Position numbers and translations under genes: made by a program | The notes under the pieces: model-generated | Seen by the model: only the letters and a program-made list of their open reading frames with translations | Told to the model about the DNA's origin: nothing | Database searches by the model: none | Shown: in pieces, positions 8,472 to 16,624 of the stretch | Numbering within the stretch: position 1 is the stretch's first letter | Layout of the letters: every line of letters begins with the position of its first letter | Origin: an uncultured Dysgonomonas sp. | GTDB taxonomy: Bacteria > Bacteroidota > Bacteroidia > Bacteroidales > Dysgonomonadaceae | Direction: 5' to 3' | DNA length: 64,000 nt | NCBI GenBank assembly: GCA_937995835.1 | Contig: CALKIV010000084.1 | Span: forward strand, 1-64,000

Positions 8472-9826
8472 AAACAATTTGTTTTTATTTTCAAATACAT
8501 CAGCCTCAACGACTGAAACAATATCGTTTTTTCAACATCGGTAGCGACCATTATTATTATGATGACTTTGCTAACGAAGATATAATGCATCAAATCAGCG
8601 AAATATCTTTCTTGCCGGCCAATCGTCTGTTGCTAGAAATGATAGAAGCCAACAAAGGTAAATTTAAAGTTGCATTTTCTATTTCTGGAGTGGCTCTAGA
8701 TCAATTGGAGTATTATGCACCAGAGGTGATCGATGGATTGAAGCAATTGGTTGACACGGGCTGTGTGGAGTTGATTGCCGAAACGCACGCACACTCGCTA
8801 TCGTCTCTGATAGACCCTATTGAGTTTGAGTTGCAAGTGAAGAACCACTCTGATCGATTGTTCGAAATCTTTGGACAAAAACCTAAAGTGTTTAGAAACA
8901 CAGAACTGATCTACTCTGACGAAATAGCTGCACAAGTGCAACACATGGGTTTCGAGACGATGTTGATAGAAGGAGCAAAACATATTTTAGGGTGGAAGAG
9001 CCCCAACTATGTGTATGAGTCTGTGACTAATCCATCGTTGAAACTATTGCTTAAGAATGGTAAATTCACAGAAGATATCGGAACAAACTTTTCTAACTAT
9101 CATTGGGATCAATATCCATTGACGGCAGACAAATATATACAATGGATAGCCGATACCCCTCAAGAGGAGAAGGTCTTTAACCTCTTTATGAATTATGAGG
9201 TGATCGGAAACTTCCAAAAGAAAAGCTCCGGAATTTTTGAATTTATCAAAGCTTTGCCATACTTCGCCGAGCAACATAATATTTCCTTCTCCACGCCTGC
9301 TGAAGTGGCTAAAAAACACAAACCAGCAGGAAGATTATCCGTGCCGGATCCTATCTCATGGGTTGACCTAGAGAGTGATACAAGCGCATGGTTGGGGAAC
9401 TCCTTGCAGCAAGAAGCTTTCAATAAATTATACGAATTGGGAGAAAGAGTGAGGTTGAGCCGTTCGTCAAGCATCCGACAAGACTGGAATTATCTACAAT
9501 GCAGTGACCATTTCTATAATATGGGAACAAAGAAACCGTTGCCATTCAGTCCCTTCGCTACACCCTATGAGGCCTTTACGATCTACATGAATGCTTTGAG
9601 CGATTTTGAAGAGCGTGTGGAAGCTGAATACCCGAGCTCTATCGAAACCGAAGAGTTGAACTCTCTGATCACCACGATACACAATCAGGCTGATCAGATC
9701 AATGAACTGAAAAAAGAGATGCATCAAAAAGATATATTGCTGTCAGCAATAGAAAAAGAAGAGCCTAAAGCTGTGGCTAAAAAGCCTAAAGCAAAACCTA
9801 AAAAAACGCCACAAGCAAAAAATTAG
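8468..9826 (+). CDS. GH57 alpha-amylase-like protein with altered catalytic motif
   Basis: The 452-residue protein follows the GH57 plan: HQP near the N-terminus, AETHAHS around 100, the nucleophile region FRNTELIYSD (Glu146), then ISWVDLESDTSAWLGN. Family members cleave or rearrange alpha-1,4-glucans, here probably in the cytosol since no signal peptide is seen. Motif IV is unusual: the normal MDYETFGEH, which carries the acid/base Asp, reads MNYEVIGNF here, with N242 in place of Asp. That would be expected to cripple catalysis. The Lys/Pro/Ala-rich C-terminus (about 425-452) is disordered and follows a coiled-coil stretch. It is the last gene of the glucan cluster. Confidence 0.85.
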   Translation: MKTICFYFQIHQPQRLKQYRFFNIGSDHYYYDDFANEDIMHQISEISFLPANRLLLEMIEANKGKFKVAFSISGVALDQLEYYAPEVIDGLKQLVDTGCVELIAETHAHSLSSLIDPIEFELQVKNHSDRLFEIFGQKPKVFRNTELIYSDEIAAQVQHMGFETMLIEGAKHILGWKSPNYVYESVTNPSLKLLLKNGKFTEDIGTNFSNYHWDQYPLTADKYIQWIADTPQEEKVFNLFMNYEVIGNFQKKSSGIFEFIKALPYFAEQHNISFSTPAEVAKKHKPAGRLSVPDPISWVDLESDTSAWLGNSLQQEAFNKLYELGERVRLSRSSSIRQDWNYLQCSDHFYNMGTKKPLPFSPFATPYEAFTIYMNALSDFEERVEAEYPSSIETEELNSLITTIHNQADQINELKKEMHQKDILLSAIEKEEPKAVAKKPKAKPKKTPQAKN

Positions 9827-9867
9827 AGAGATAATTTTTTTTACATTTTTATTATAAGAAAACACTC

Positions 9868-9921
9868 AATTCCCTCAATTGGTTTGGCTTTAGGTCAGAT
9901 TGGGGGAATTTCTGTTTTTTT
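9868..9921 (+). terminator. Terminator of the glucan cluster
   Basis: A 12-bp stem (9868-9879 with 9899-9910, one G-T pair) closes a 19-base loop and is followed by TCTG and seven T. Confidence 0.8.
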
Positions 9922-9930
9922 AATACAGCT

Positions 9931-9964
9931 TTGTGGCTTTCTTGGCTTTTAAATACTATTTTTG
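9931..9964 (+). promoter_or_regulatory. Promoter of the GT2 gene
   Basis: TTG at 9931-9933 and TATTTTTG at 9957-9964 form a Bacteroidota-type promoter. The start site would fall near 9970, leaving almost no leader before the GT2 coding start. Confidence 0.6.
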
Positions 9965-9989
9965 TGCTGTTTAAATTAAAGCTAATAGT

Positions 9990-10718
9990 TTGCTTGTAAT
10001 AATTCCCACATATAACGAAAAAGAAAATATCGAACGCATCATCCGAGCAGTTTTTGCTTTGGAGCATGCTTACCATATTTTGGTTATCGACGATGGCTCG
10101 CCTGATGGAACGGCAAAAATTGTTACTACTCTGCAACAAGAATTTTCGGACAGGCTTTTTATGCTCGAGAGAGCAGGAAAACTGGGATTGGGAACTGCCT
10201 ACATAGCAGGCTTTAAATGGGCGCTGGAGCGAAACTATCAGTATGTTTTCGAAATGGATGCCGATTTTTCGCACAATCCTAACGATTTAGGAAAACTTTA
10301 TAAAGCTTGTGCCGAGGATGGTGCAGATGTGTCTGTGGGGTCTCGCTATTCGGAGGGGGTAAATGTTGTCAATTGGCCAATGGGACGTGTGTTGATGTCC
10401 TATTTTGCCTCCATTTATGTGCGTGTGATCACAGGTATGAAGATCTATGACACCACGGCAGGTTTCGTTTGCTATAAGCGCAAAGTGTTAGAAACTATTG
10501 ATTTAGATAAAATAAAGTTCAAAGGATATGCCTTCCAGGTGGAAATGAAATACACAGCCTATATCCTAGGATTTGCTATCAAAGAAGTTTCCATTATTTT
10601 CGTAAACAGAGTGTTAGGAGAATCTAAGATGAACACTGGCATCTTTGCCGAGGGAGTGATGGGGGTGTTGATGATGCGTTTCAGAAGAATTTTTGGAATG
10701 ATCAAAAAAAAGGAATAA
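9990..10718 (+). CDS. Polyprenol-phosphate glycosyltransferase (GT2, DPM1-like)
   Basis: This 242-residue GT-A enzyme is like dolichol-phosphate mannose synthase. It has IIPTYNEKENI at the N-terminus, DDGSPDGT near 31, FEMDADFSHNP (the DxD-type metal site) and GSRYSEGV. It probably loads mannose or another sugar on undecaprenyl phosphate at the inner face of the membrane. There is no ATG. The in-frame choices are TTG at 9990 or ATT at 9975, which would add five residues and make the N-terminus more family-like. The terminator just upstream and its own promoter make it a separate unit. Confidence 0.9.
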   Translation: MLVIIPTYNEKENIERIIRAVFALEHAYHILVIDDGSPDGTAKIVTTLQQEFSDRLFMLERAGKLGLGTAYIAGFKWALERNYQYVFEMDADFSHNPNDLGKLYKACAEDGADVSVGSRYSEGVNVVNWPMGRVLMSYFASIYVRVITGMKIYDTTAGFVCYKRKVLETIDLDKIKFKGYAFQVEMKYTAYILGFAIKEVSIIFVNRVLGESKMNTGIFAEGVMGVLMMRFRRIFGMIKKKE

Positions 10719-10724
10719 AAGTAG

Positions 10725-10732
10725 TACCTTTG
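10725..10732 (+). promoter_or_regulatory. -7 box of the FAH gene
   Basis: TACCTTTG matches the -7 consensus fully and would start transcription about 23 bases before the ATG at 10762. Confidence 0.65.
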
Positions 10733-10761
10733 TCTCGAATTGAAAATAAGATTATTTACGT

Positions 10762-11382
10762 ATGAAAATAATTTGCGTAGGGCTAAATTATCAAGCGCAC
10801 ATAGACGAAATGAAGCGCTCTTTTTCTGAGAAGCCAAACGATCCCACCTTGTTCATGAAGCCAGAAACGGCTTTACTGTCAACCGATAAACTCCAATTTT
10901 ACATTCCAGACTTCACTAAGGAAGTGCATTACGAAGCTGAAATAGTGGTGAGGATAGAAAAAATGGGGAAAAATATAGCAGAACGCTTTGCACACAGATA
11001 TTATAATCAAATAGCATTGGGCTTAGACTTGACAGCTAGAGACTTGCAAGCGCAACAAAAAGCTAAAGGATTGCCTTGGGAAATCTCCAAAGCTTTCGAT
11101 AATTCGGCCATTGTTGGTAATCTACTTTCAAAAGAGAATTTTGATCTCTCCAAACTTAATTTTAGTTTGGAAAAAAACGGTCAACTTGTTCAGCAAGGCA
11201 ATACCGAAAATATGATTCACTCCATCGATCAGATTATTGCTTATGCTAGTCAATTCTTTACATTAAAGACTGGTGATCTGATTTTTACGGGTACTCCTGC
11301 TGGTGTTGGACGCATTGATATTGGCGACCAATTGAAGGGATATATTGAAGGAGAAGAAAATTTTTCACTCGAAATATGTTAA
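10762..11382 (+). CDS. FAH-family hydrolase/tautomerase
   Basis: The 206-residue single-domain protein is of the fumarylacetoacetate hydrolase family. The metal ligands are visible as HYEAEIV (E58, E60) and D89 in GLDLTARD, and the C-terminal FTGTPAGVG motif is intact. Small members act on acylpyruvates or tautomerise oxaloacetate in the cytosol; the exact substrate cannot be read from sequence. It has its own promoter and stands between a GT2 gene and porV with no evident functional link. Confidence 0.88.
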   Translation: MKIICVGLNYQAHIDEMKRSFSEKPNDPTLFMKPETALLSTDKLQFYIPDFTKEVHYEAEIVVRIEKMGKNIAERFAHRYYNQIALGLDLTARDLQAQQKAKGLPWEISKAFDNSAIVGNLLSKENFDLSKLNFSLEKNGQLVQQGNTENMIHSIDQIIAYASQFFTLKTGDLIFTGTPAGVGRIDIGDQLKGYIEGEENFSLEIC

Positions 11383-11509
11383 AATATTAACTTTACACAA
11401 TAATTATATTCTATTCAAGTTATTAATTATAGTTTGGGTCATTAACTTGAAAAATTAGAACAACAAACTTTTACAAAAACAGAATTTATTTTTTATTTAA
11501 GAAAACATA

Positions 11510-12703
11510 ATGAAAAAAGGATTTTTCAGAATTTTATTTACAGCATTAGCTGCAGTTGTGTCTGTATCTATAATGGCACAGGGCTATGAGGTGAACCCTA
11601 TTCCCGTTGCAGCACCAGTACTAACGATTGCTCCTGATGCACGTGCCGGAGGGATGGGTGACGCAGGTGTTGCCACAGCACCGGACGTTTACTCTCAACA
11701 TTGGAACCCTTCAAAATATGCTTTTCACACGCGTGGAGCAGGTGTTGCGATGTCTTACACTCCATGGATGCGAAAAGTGGTGGATGATGTAGCGCTGATG
11801 AATGTGGTAGGTTTTTGGAAACCTGGAGACGAAGACAATCAGGCTATTAGTGCCTCTTTGAAATATTTTAAGATTGGGGATGTAAACATCGTTAATGATT
11901 TCTTATATCCTAATCCGGGTGGACCGGGGGCAATAAGCGAGTTGACGGTTAGCCCTTATGAAATGGCTTTTGACGTAGCTTATTCTCGTAAGCTCTCTAA
12001 TAGCTTCTCAATGGGGGTAGCACTTCGTTATATCCGTGTGGACTATGCAGGATTTAATGAAATTTCGTCAGCAAGTAATGTGATTGCTGCAGATATTTCA
12101 GGGTATTTGGAAAGATATTTGAGCATTGGTGCATCAGAAAGTTTATTGACTTTTGGGGCAAATATTTCAAACATCACTGGTGCTAAAATTTCTATCGATG
12201 AAGGTAATACAAAATCATTCGTGCCTACGAATATGAAGATCGGAGCATCGTTGATGTATCCTGTTACTGAGGTTAGTACATTCTCTTTTAGCTTAGATAT
12301 GAATAAATTGCTTGTGCCTACACCTCCAATGAAAAAGGAAGGTGAAACGGTAGCTGAATTTGATGCAAGATATAAGAAGTACCTAGATAAGAGTGCCATT
12401 GGTGGCATCTTCTCTTCTTTTGGTGATGCTGACAGTTTCTCAGAAGAGTTGAAGGAAATCATGTGGTCTTTTGGGGTAGAATATGATTACGATAGCAAGT
12501 TCAAAATTCGTAGTGGATATTTCTACGAAAACAAAATGAAAGGTAATCGTCAATATCTAGCTTTTGGTGCTGGTTTCAAATTCAATATGTTTCAGCTAGA
12601 TGCTGCCTACATGGTGGGAACCAGAACAAACAATCCATTGGATCAAACATTGCGCTTGTCGCTCGCATTTGATATTCCTGTATCAAATAGATTCGATAAG
12701 TAA
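11510..12703 (+). CDS. porV: Type IX secretion outer-membrane protein PorV (LptO)
   Basis: This 397-residue FadL-like barrel has a signal peptide (about 1-23, ending in MAQ). The strongly conserved start reads APDARAGGMGDAGVATAPDVYSQHWNPSKY, and typical later blocks include MSYTPWMRKVV, LRYIRVDY, GVEYDYDSKF and RSGYFYENK. PorV is the shuttle and attachment-complex partner of PorU in the type IX secretion system: it carries cargo from the SprA translocon to the sortase at the cell surface. No porU lies in the window. ispF follows after a strong terminator, so porV is a single-gene unit. A TAACTTTA at 11388-11395 is a possible -7 box. Confidence 0.95.
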   Translation: MKKGFFRILFTALAAVVSVSIMAQGYEVNPIPVAAPVLTIAPDARAGGMGDAGVATAPDVYSQHWNPSKYAFHTRGAGVAMSYTPWMRKVVDDVALMNVVGFWKPGDEDNQAISASLKYFKIGDVNIVNDFLYPNPGGPGAISELTVSPYEMAFDVAYSRKLSNSFSMGVALRYIRVDYAGFNEISSASNVIAADISGYLERYLSIGASESLLTFGANISNITGAKISIDEGNTKSFVPTNMKIGASLMYPVTEVSTFSFSLDMNKLLVPTPPMKKEGETVAEFDARYKKYLDKSAIGGIFSSFGDADSFSEELKEIMWSFGVEYDYDSKFKIRSGYFYENKMKGNRQYLAFGAGFKFNMFQLDAAYMVGTRTNNPLDQTLRLSLAFDIPVSNRFDK

Positions 12704-12721
12704 AATTAAAATATTAAATTT

Positions 12722-12763
12722 ATGGGCTGTTTATCCACAAAAGGGTAGACAGCCCATTTTTTT
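12722..12763 (+). terminator. porV terminator
   Basis: A 15-bp stem with two G-T pairs (12722-12736 with 12743-12757), a 6-base loop and six T. Confidence 0.9.
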
Positions 12764-12787
12764 ATAAATAAATCAGAAAAAAGAGAT

Positions 12788-13267
12788 ATGAAAATACGTG
12801 TAGGTTTCGGTTTCGATGTGCATCGTCAGGCAGAAGGCAGAGAGTTGTGGATTGGTGGCATCAAGTTGGCACATACCAAGGGGCTTTTGGGGCATTCGGA
12901 TGCTGACGTTTTGCTTCATGCCATCTGTGACGCCCTTTTGGGGGCAGCCAATCTGCGAGATATAGGTTTTCATTTTCCCGATACCGCAAAAGAATATAAG
13001 GATGTGGACAGCAAATTGTTGCTAAAGAAAACTCTAGAAGTGTTGACCGAAAAAGGCTACAGAGTGGGCAACATAGATGCAACAATTGTTGCCGAGCGTC
13101 CAAAGATTAATCCTCATGTGCCCGAAATGCAAAAAGTGATTGCCGAAATTTTAGAGATTGACGTTGATGATATTTCGATAAAAGCCAGCACATCCGAAAA
13201 AATTGGTTATGTGGGGCGTGAAGAAGGCATGACAGCTTATGCTGTGGCACTCATAGAAAAAATCTGA
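12788..13267 (+). CDS. ispF: 2-C-methyl-D-erythritol 2,4-cyclodiphosphate synthase
   Basis: IspF makes the cyclic diphosphate in the non-mevalonate isoprenoid pathway, in the cytosol as a trimer. The 159-residue length is normal. The zinc site DVH (D10, H12), the block GHSDADVLLHAICDALLGA, FPDTAKEYKDVDS and the C-terminal KASTSEKIGYVGREEG are all present. Its TGA overlaps the mnmD ATG by one base, so the two genes share a transcript. Confidence 0.97.
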   Translation: MKIRVGFGFDVHRQAEGRELWIGGIKLAHTKGLLGHSDADVLLHAICDALLGAANLRDIGFHFPDTAKEYKDVDSKLLLKKTLEVLTEKGYRVGNIDATIVAERPKINPHVPEMQKVIAEILEIDVDDISIKASTSEKIGYVGREEGMTAYAVALIEKI

Positions 13268-13938
13268 TGCCCGAAGATTTTAAGCGAATAGTGGAGCAAA
13301 CGGCTGATGGCTCGCACACGCTCTTTGTGCCTGCCCTCAACGAACATTATCATTCTGTGAATGGAGCTGTGCAAGAGGCACTTCATGTCTTTTTAGATGC
13401 AGGCTTGAAGCATTGTAACAAGTCGGAATTGGATGTCTTTGAGGTAGGCTTTGGTACAGGATTGAATGCTTTTTTGACAGCTAAATATGCTGAACAAGAA
13501 GATGTGAAAATACATTATACCTCCATCGAAGCTTTCCCATTATCAGAAGAAATAACTTCCAAATTGAATTATGCCACAGAGGCTGATCGAGAACTGTATC
13601 TAGCACTTCACACAGCAGAGTGGGGGAGAGAGGTTGAGATTACAGCGAATTTCAGCTTGACGAAGATAGAAGCCGATTTTACCAACTTCGATTTCTTTCA
13701 TTTCTCTGAAACGTTTGATGTTATCTACTTTGATGCCTTTGCACCCGATGTGCAGTCTGATATGTGGAGTCAGGACATTTTTAATAAGATGTATCAGATA
13801 GCTCAAGCAGATGCTATCATGACCACCTACTGTGCCAAAGGCGAGGTCAGACGCAGAATGCAATCGGCAGGTTTTATCGTAGAGCGAATACCGGGACCTC
13901 CGGGCAAGCGTGAGATGCTGAGGGCTAGAAAATTATAA
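13267..13938 (+). CDS. mnmD: tRNA 5-methylaminomethyl-2-thiouridine methyltransferase MnmD
   Basis: This 223-residue protein matches the stand-alone methyltransferase domain of MnmC (DUF752 type). It has TADGSHTL at the start, the SAM motif FEVGFGTGLNAF (about 58-70), YFDAFAPDVQSDMW, TTYCAKGEVRR and a GPPGKREML end. It completes mnm5s2U at the tRNA wobble position. The oxidase half of MnmC is absent, as is usual for MnmD. It is translationally coupled to ispF. Confidence 0.93.
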   Translation: MPEDFKRIVEQTADGSHTLFVPALNEHYHSVNGAVQEALHVFLDAGLKHCNKSELDVFEVGFGTGLNAFLTAKYAEQEDVKIHYTSIEAFPLSEEITSKLNYATEADRELYLALHTAEWGREVEITANFSLTKIEADFTNFDFFHFSETFDVIYFDAFAPDVQSDMWSQDIFNKMYQIAQADAIMTTYCAKGEVRRRMQSAGFIVERIPGPPGKREMLRARKL

Positions 13939-14018
13939 TACGGACAAGTATGAGAATCTTGCAAATAACTCATTTATAACATTTATATTCTATTTTTCAG
14001 AAATAGGCAGAAAGGTTG

Positions 14019-14026
14019 TACCTTTG
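14019..14026 (+). promoter_or_regulatory. -7 box of dusB
   Basis: TACCTTTG, a full match; transcription would begin near 14033, just before the leader hairpin. Confidence 0.65.
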
Positions 14027-14043
14027 CAAGACTAAAAAAAATT

Positions 14044-14085
14044 AAAGAAACTATGAGAATACATCTTACAGTTTCTTTTTTTATT
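14044..14085 (+). promoter_or_regulatory. Attenuator-like hairpin and leader peptide of dusB
   Basis: A 9-bp stem (14044-14052 with 14070-14078) is followed by a T-rich run, the shape of an intrinsic terminator, and sits only about 10 bases into the predicted dusB transcript. A 12-codon ORF (14053-14091) starts in its loop and ends just before the dusB ATG. It could attenuate dusB or simply end the mnmD transcript. Confidence 0.45.
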
Positions 14086-14097
14086 CAATGAAAAATG

Positions 14098-15081
14098 ATG
14101 AAAATAGGCAATATAAATTTCTCTAAATATCCCGTGTTTTTAGCTCCCATGGAGGATGTTACTGATATTGGTTTTCGCTTGATGTGCAAACGCTTTGGCG
14201 TGGATATGGTGTATACCGAATTTGTGTCTAGTGATGCACTTGTACGTGAGGTCAATAAGACGATGAATAAGCTAAATATTAGTGACGAAGAACGTCCCGT
14301 AGCTATTCAGATTTATGGTTGTGAAGTGGAAACAATGATAGAGGCAGCCAAGATAGCAGAGGCAGCCAGACCTGATATCTTGGATATAAACTTCGGCTGT
14401 CCTGTGAAGAAAGTTGCAGGAAAAGGGGCAGGGTCGGGGATGCTGAAAACGCCTGATCTGATGGTAGATATTGTCAGAGAGGTAGCCAAAGCTGTAAAGA
14501 TTCCAGTGACTGTGAAAACCAGATTGGGATGGGATGACAACTCGAAGATTATTGTTGAACTGGCTGAGAGAATCCAAGATGCAGGAGCGCAAGCCTTGAC
14601 TATTCATGGCAGAACTCGTGCGCAAATGTATACAGGTCAGGCAGATTGGACGCTGATTGGTGAGGTGAAAAATAATCCTCGGATGCAAATTCCGATTATC
14701 GGTAATGGTGATGTTATTAGCCCAGAAACTTGCAAACAACGCTTTGACGAAACGGGGGTTGACGCTGTGATGATAGGGCGGGGGAGTATTGGTGCACCAT
14801 GGATTTTTCAAGAAGTGAAACACTATCTGGAGACAGGAGAATTACCGGAAAAGAAAGATTTTGCTTGGTATACTTCTATTTTGAAAGAACTTCTGACAGA
14901 GAATGTACGTCTAGCCGGCGAACGAGGGGGGATCTTGCACACTCGACGCCATTTGGCAGCCAGTTCTATTTTTAAGGGAATAGCTGATTTTAAGCAAACA
15001 AGAGTGAAAATGCTGAGAGCCGAAACGGTGGAAGATATATTTTCTATTCTGGATGATATTCCTAATCAATTTGATGTTTAA
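14098..15081 (+). CDS. dusB: tRNA-dihydrouridine synthase DusB
   Basis: This FMN enzyme reduces uridines in the tRNA D-loop. The TIM-barrel motifs are clear: APMEDVTDIGFR, IQIYG, the catalytic-Cys block NFGCPVKKVAGKGAGSG, KTRLGWDD, IHGRTRAQMYTG, IIGNGDV and VMIGRG. The length of 327 residues is normal. Two ATGs lie in tandem (14095 and 14098); I take the second because the family begins MKIGNI. cysS follows after 53 bases with its own -7 box. Confidence 0.95.
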   Translation: MKIGNINFSKYPVFLAPMEDVTDIGFRLMCKRFGVDMVYTEFVSSDALVREVNKTMNKLNISDEERPVAIQIYGCEVETMIEAAKIAEAARPDILDINFGCPVKKVAGKGAGSGMLKTPDLMVDIVREVAKAVKIPVTVKTRLGWDDNSKIIVELAERIQDAGAQALTIHGRTRAQMYTGQADWTLIGEVKNNPRMQIPIIGNGDVISPETCKQRFDETGVDAVMIGRGSIGAPWIFQEVKHYLETGELPEKKDFAWYTSILKELLTENVRLAGERGGILHTRRHLAASSIFKGIADFKQTRVKMLRAETVEDIFSILDDIPNQFDV

Positions 15082-15087
15082 ATTTCG

Positions 15088-15095
15088 TATTTTTG
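15088..15095 (+). promoter_or_regulatory. -7 box of cysS
   Basis: TATTTTTG, a full consensus match, about 40 bases before the cysS ATG. Confidence 0.55.
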
Positions 15096-15134
15096 TTTTC
15101 TAAATTGTGGAAATAAAAACGCTATTATAGTATT

Positions 15135-16607
15135 ATGCAACAAAAATTATATATTTACAACACGTTATCGAGAGAGAAAGAAGAGTTTAAACCATTGCAT
15201 GCACCCCACGTAGGGATGTATGTTTGTGGACCTACCGTATATGGCGATCCACATTTGGGGCATGCACGTCCGGGAATCACCTTCGACCTCTTGTTTCGTT
15301 ATTTGCAACATCAAGGCTATAAGGTGCGTTATGTGCGCAATATTACCGATGTGGGGCATTTGGAAAACGATGCCGACGAAGGTGAAGACAAAATAGCCAA
15401 GAAAGCACGATTGGATCAGTTGGAGCCGATGGAAGTGGTTCAATATTATACTATTAGATATCATCAGGCAATGGATGCACTGAACGTAAAGCGTCCCTCT
15501 ATTGAGCCTCATGCTTCAGGACATATCATTGAGCAAATAGAAACTATTAAGGAAATTTTGGCAAATGGATACGCCTACGAAAGTAATGGTTCGGTCTATT
15601 TTGATGTGGCTAAATATAACAAAGACTATAATTATGGCATCTTGTCGCATCGAGATATCGACGAAATGCTCAATACGACTCGCGAACTAGACGGACAAGA
15701 CGAAAAACGAAACAAGGTTGACTTTGCCCTTTGGAAAAAGGCTTCTCCCGAACATATCATGCGTTGGCCATCGCCTTGGAGCGAAGGTTTTCCGGGTTGG
15801 CATCTTGAGTGTTCTACGATGAGCATGAAGTATTTGGGTACAGAATTTGATATTCATGGTGGAGGACTGGATTTGATGTTCCCTCATCATGAATGTGAGA
15901 TTGCTCAAAACACAGCCATTGAGAAAAAACAAGTGGTGAAATATTGGATGCACAATAATATGATCACTGTGGAAGGGCAAAAGATGGGTAAATCGTTGAA
16001 CAACTTTATCAATCTCGAAGAATTTTTTGAAGGGAAGCATATTAAATTAGAACAGGCATATAGTCCTATGACGATTCGCTTTTTCATCCTTCAAGCACAT
16101 TATCGCAGCACTGTAGATTTTAGTAATCACGCTTTACAATCGGCTGAGAAAGGTTTATCAAGACTACTAGATGCTTATGCCAAAATAGAAAAATTAAATG
16201 CAAGCAAAATATCCTCAGTAGATGTGAAAGGCTTTAGAGAAAAATGTTACGAAGCTTTGAATGATGATTTGAATTCAGCGATTGTGATTTCGCATTTATT
16301 TGAAGTTGTTACAATTGTAAATTCAGCATCGGACGGATTAAGCCAAGTGACAGAAGAAGACATAGCAGAAATAAAATATTTGTTCGATACATTTCTATTT
16401 GAAATTTTGGGAATCAAAAACGAAGCACAATCTTTTAGTAGAAGCAACGAGTCTTTTGCCAAAGCAATGGATATTCTCCTTGAGATGAGAGACAAAGCTA
16501 AAGCTGAAAAAGATTGGAACACTTCGGATAAAATTCGCAACGAACTGCAAGCTGCTGGCTTTGACATCAAAGACGGAAAGAATGGCACCGAGTGGAAATT
16601 GAAGTAA
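15135..16607 (+). CDS. cysS: Cysteinyl-tRNA synthetase
   Basis: This class I synthetase charges tRNA-Cys. The 490 residues include the zinc/substrate Cys C31 in [14 protein letters not shown] (HLGH 40-43), [12 protein letters not shown], the His cluster [13 protein letters not shown] and the KMGKS signature near 285. The length is standard. The next gene starts 17 bases on, so read-through into the surface-repeat gene is likely. Confidence 0.97.
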   Translation: MQQKLYIYNTLSREKEEFKPLHAPHVGMYVCGPTVYGDPHLGHARPGITFDLLFRYLQHQGYKVRYVRNITDVGHLENDADEGEDKIAKKARLDQLEPMEVVQYYTIRYHQAMDALNVKRPSIEPHASGHIIEQIETIKEILANGYAYESNGSVYFDVAKYNKDYNYGILSHRDIDEMLNTTRELDGQDEKRNKVDFALWKKASPEHIMRWPSPWSEGFPGWHLECSTMSMKYLGTEFDIHGGGLDLMFPHHECEIAQNTAIEKKQVVKYWMHNNMITVEGQKMGKSLNNFINLEEFFEGKHIKLEQAYSPMTIRFFILQAHYRSTVDFSNHALQSAEKGLSRLLDAYAKIEKLNASKISSVDVKGFREKCYEALNDDLNSAIVISHLFEVVTIVNSASDGLSQVTEEDIAEIKYLFDTFLFEILGIKNEAQSFSRSNESFAKAMDILLEMRDKAKAEKDWNTSDKIRNELQAAGFDIKDGKNGTEWKLK

Positions 16608-16624
16608 GATAAAATTCAGTTTTT

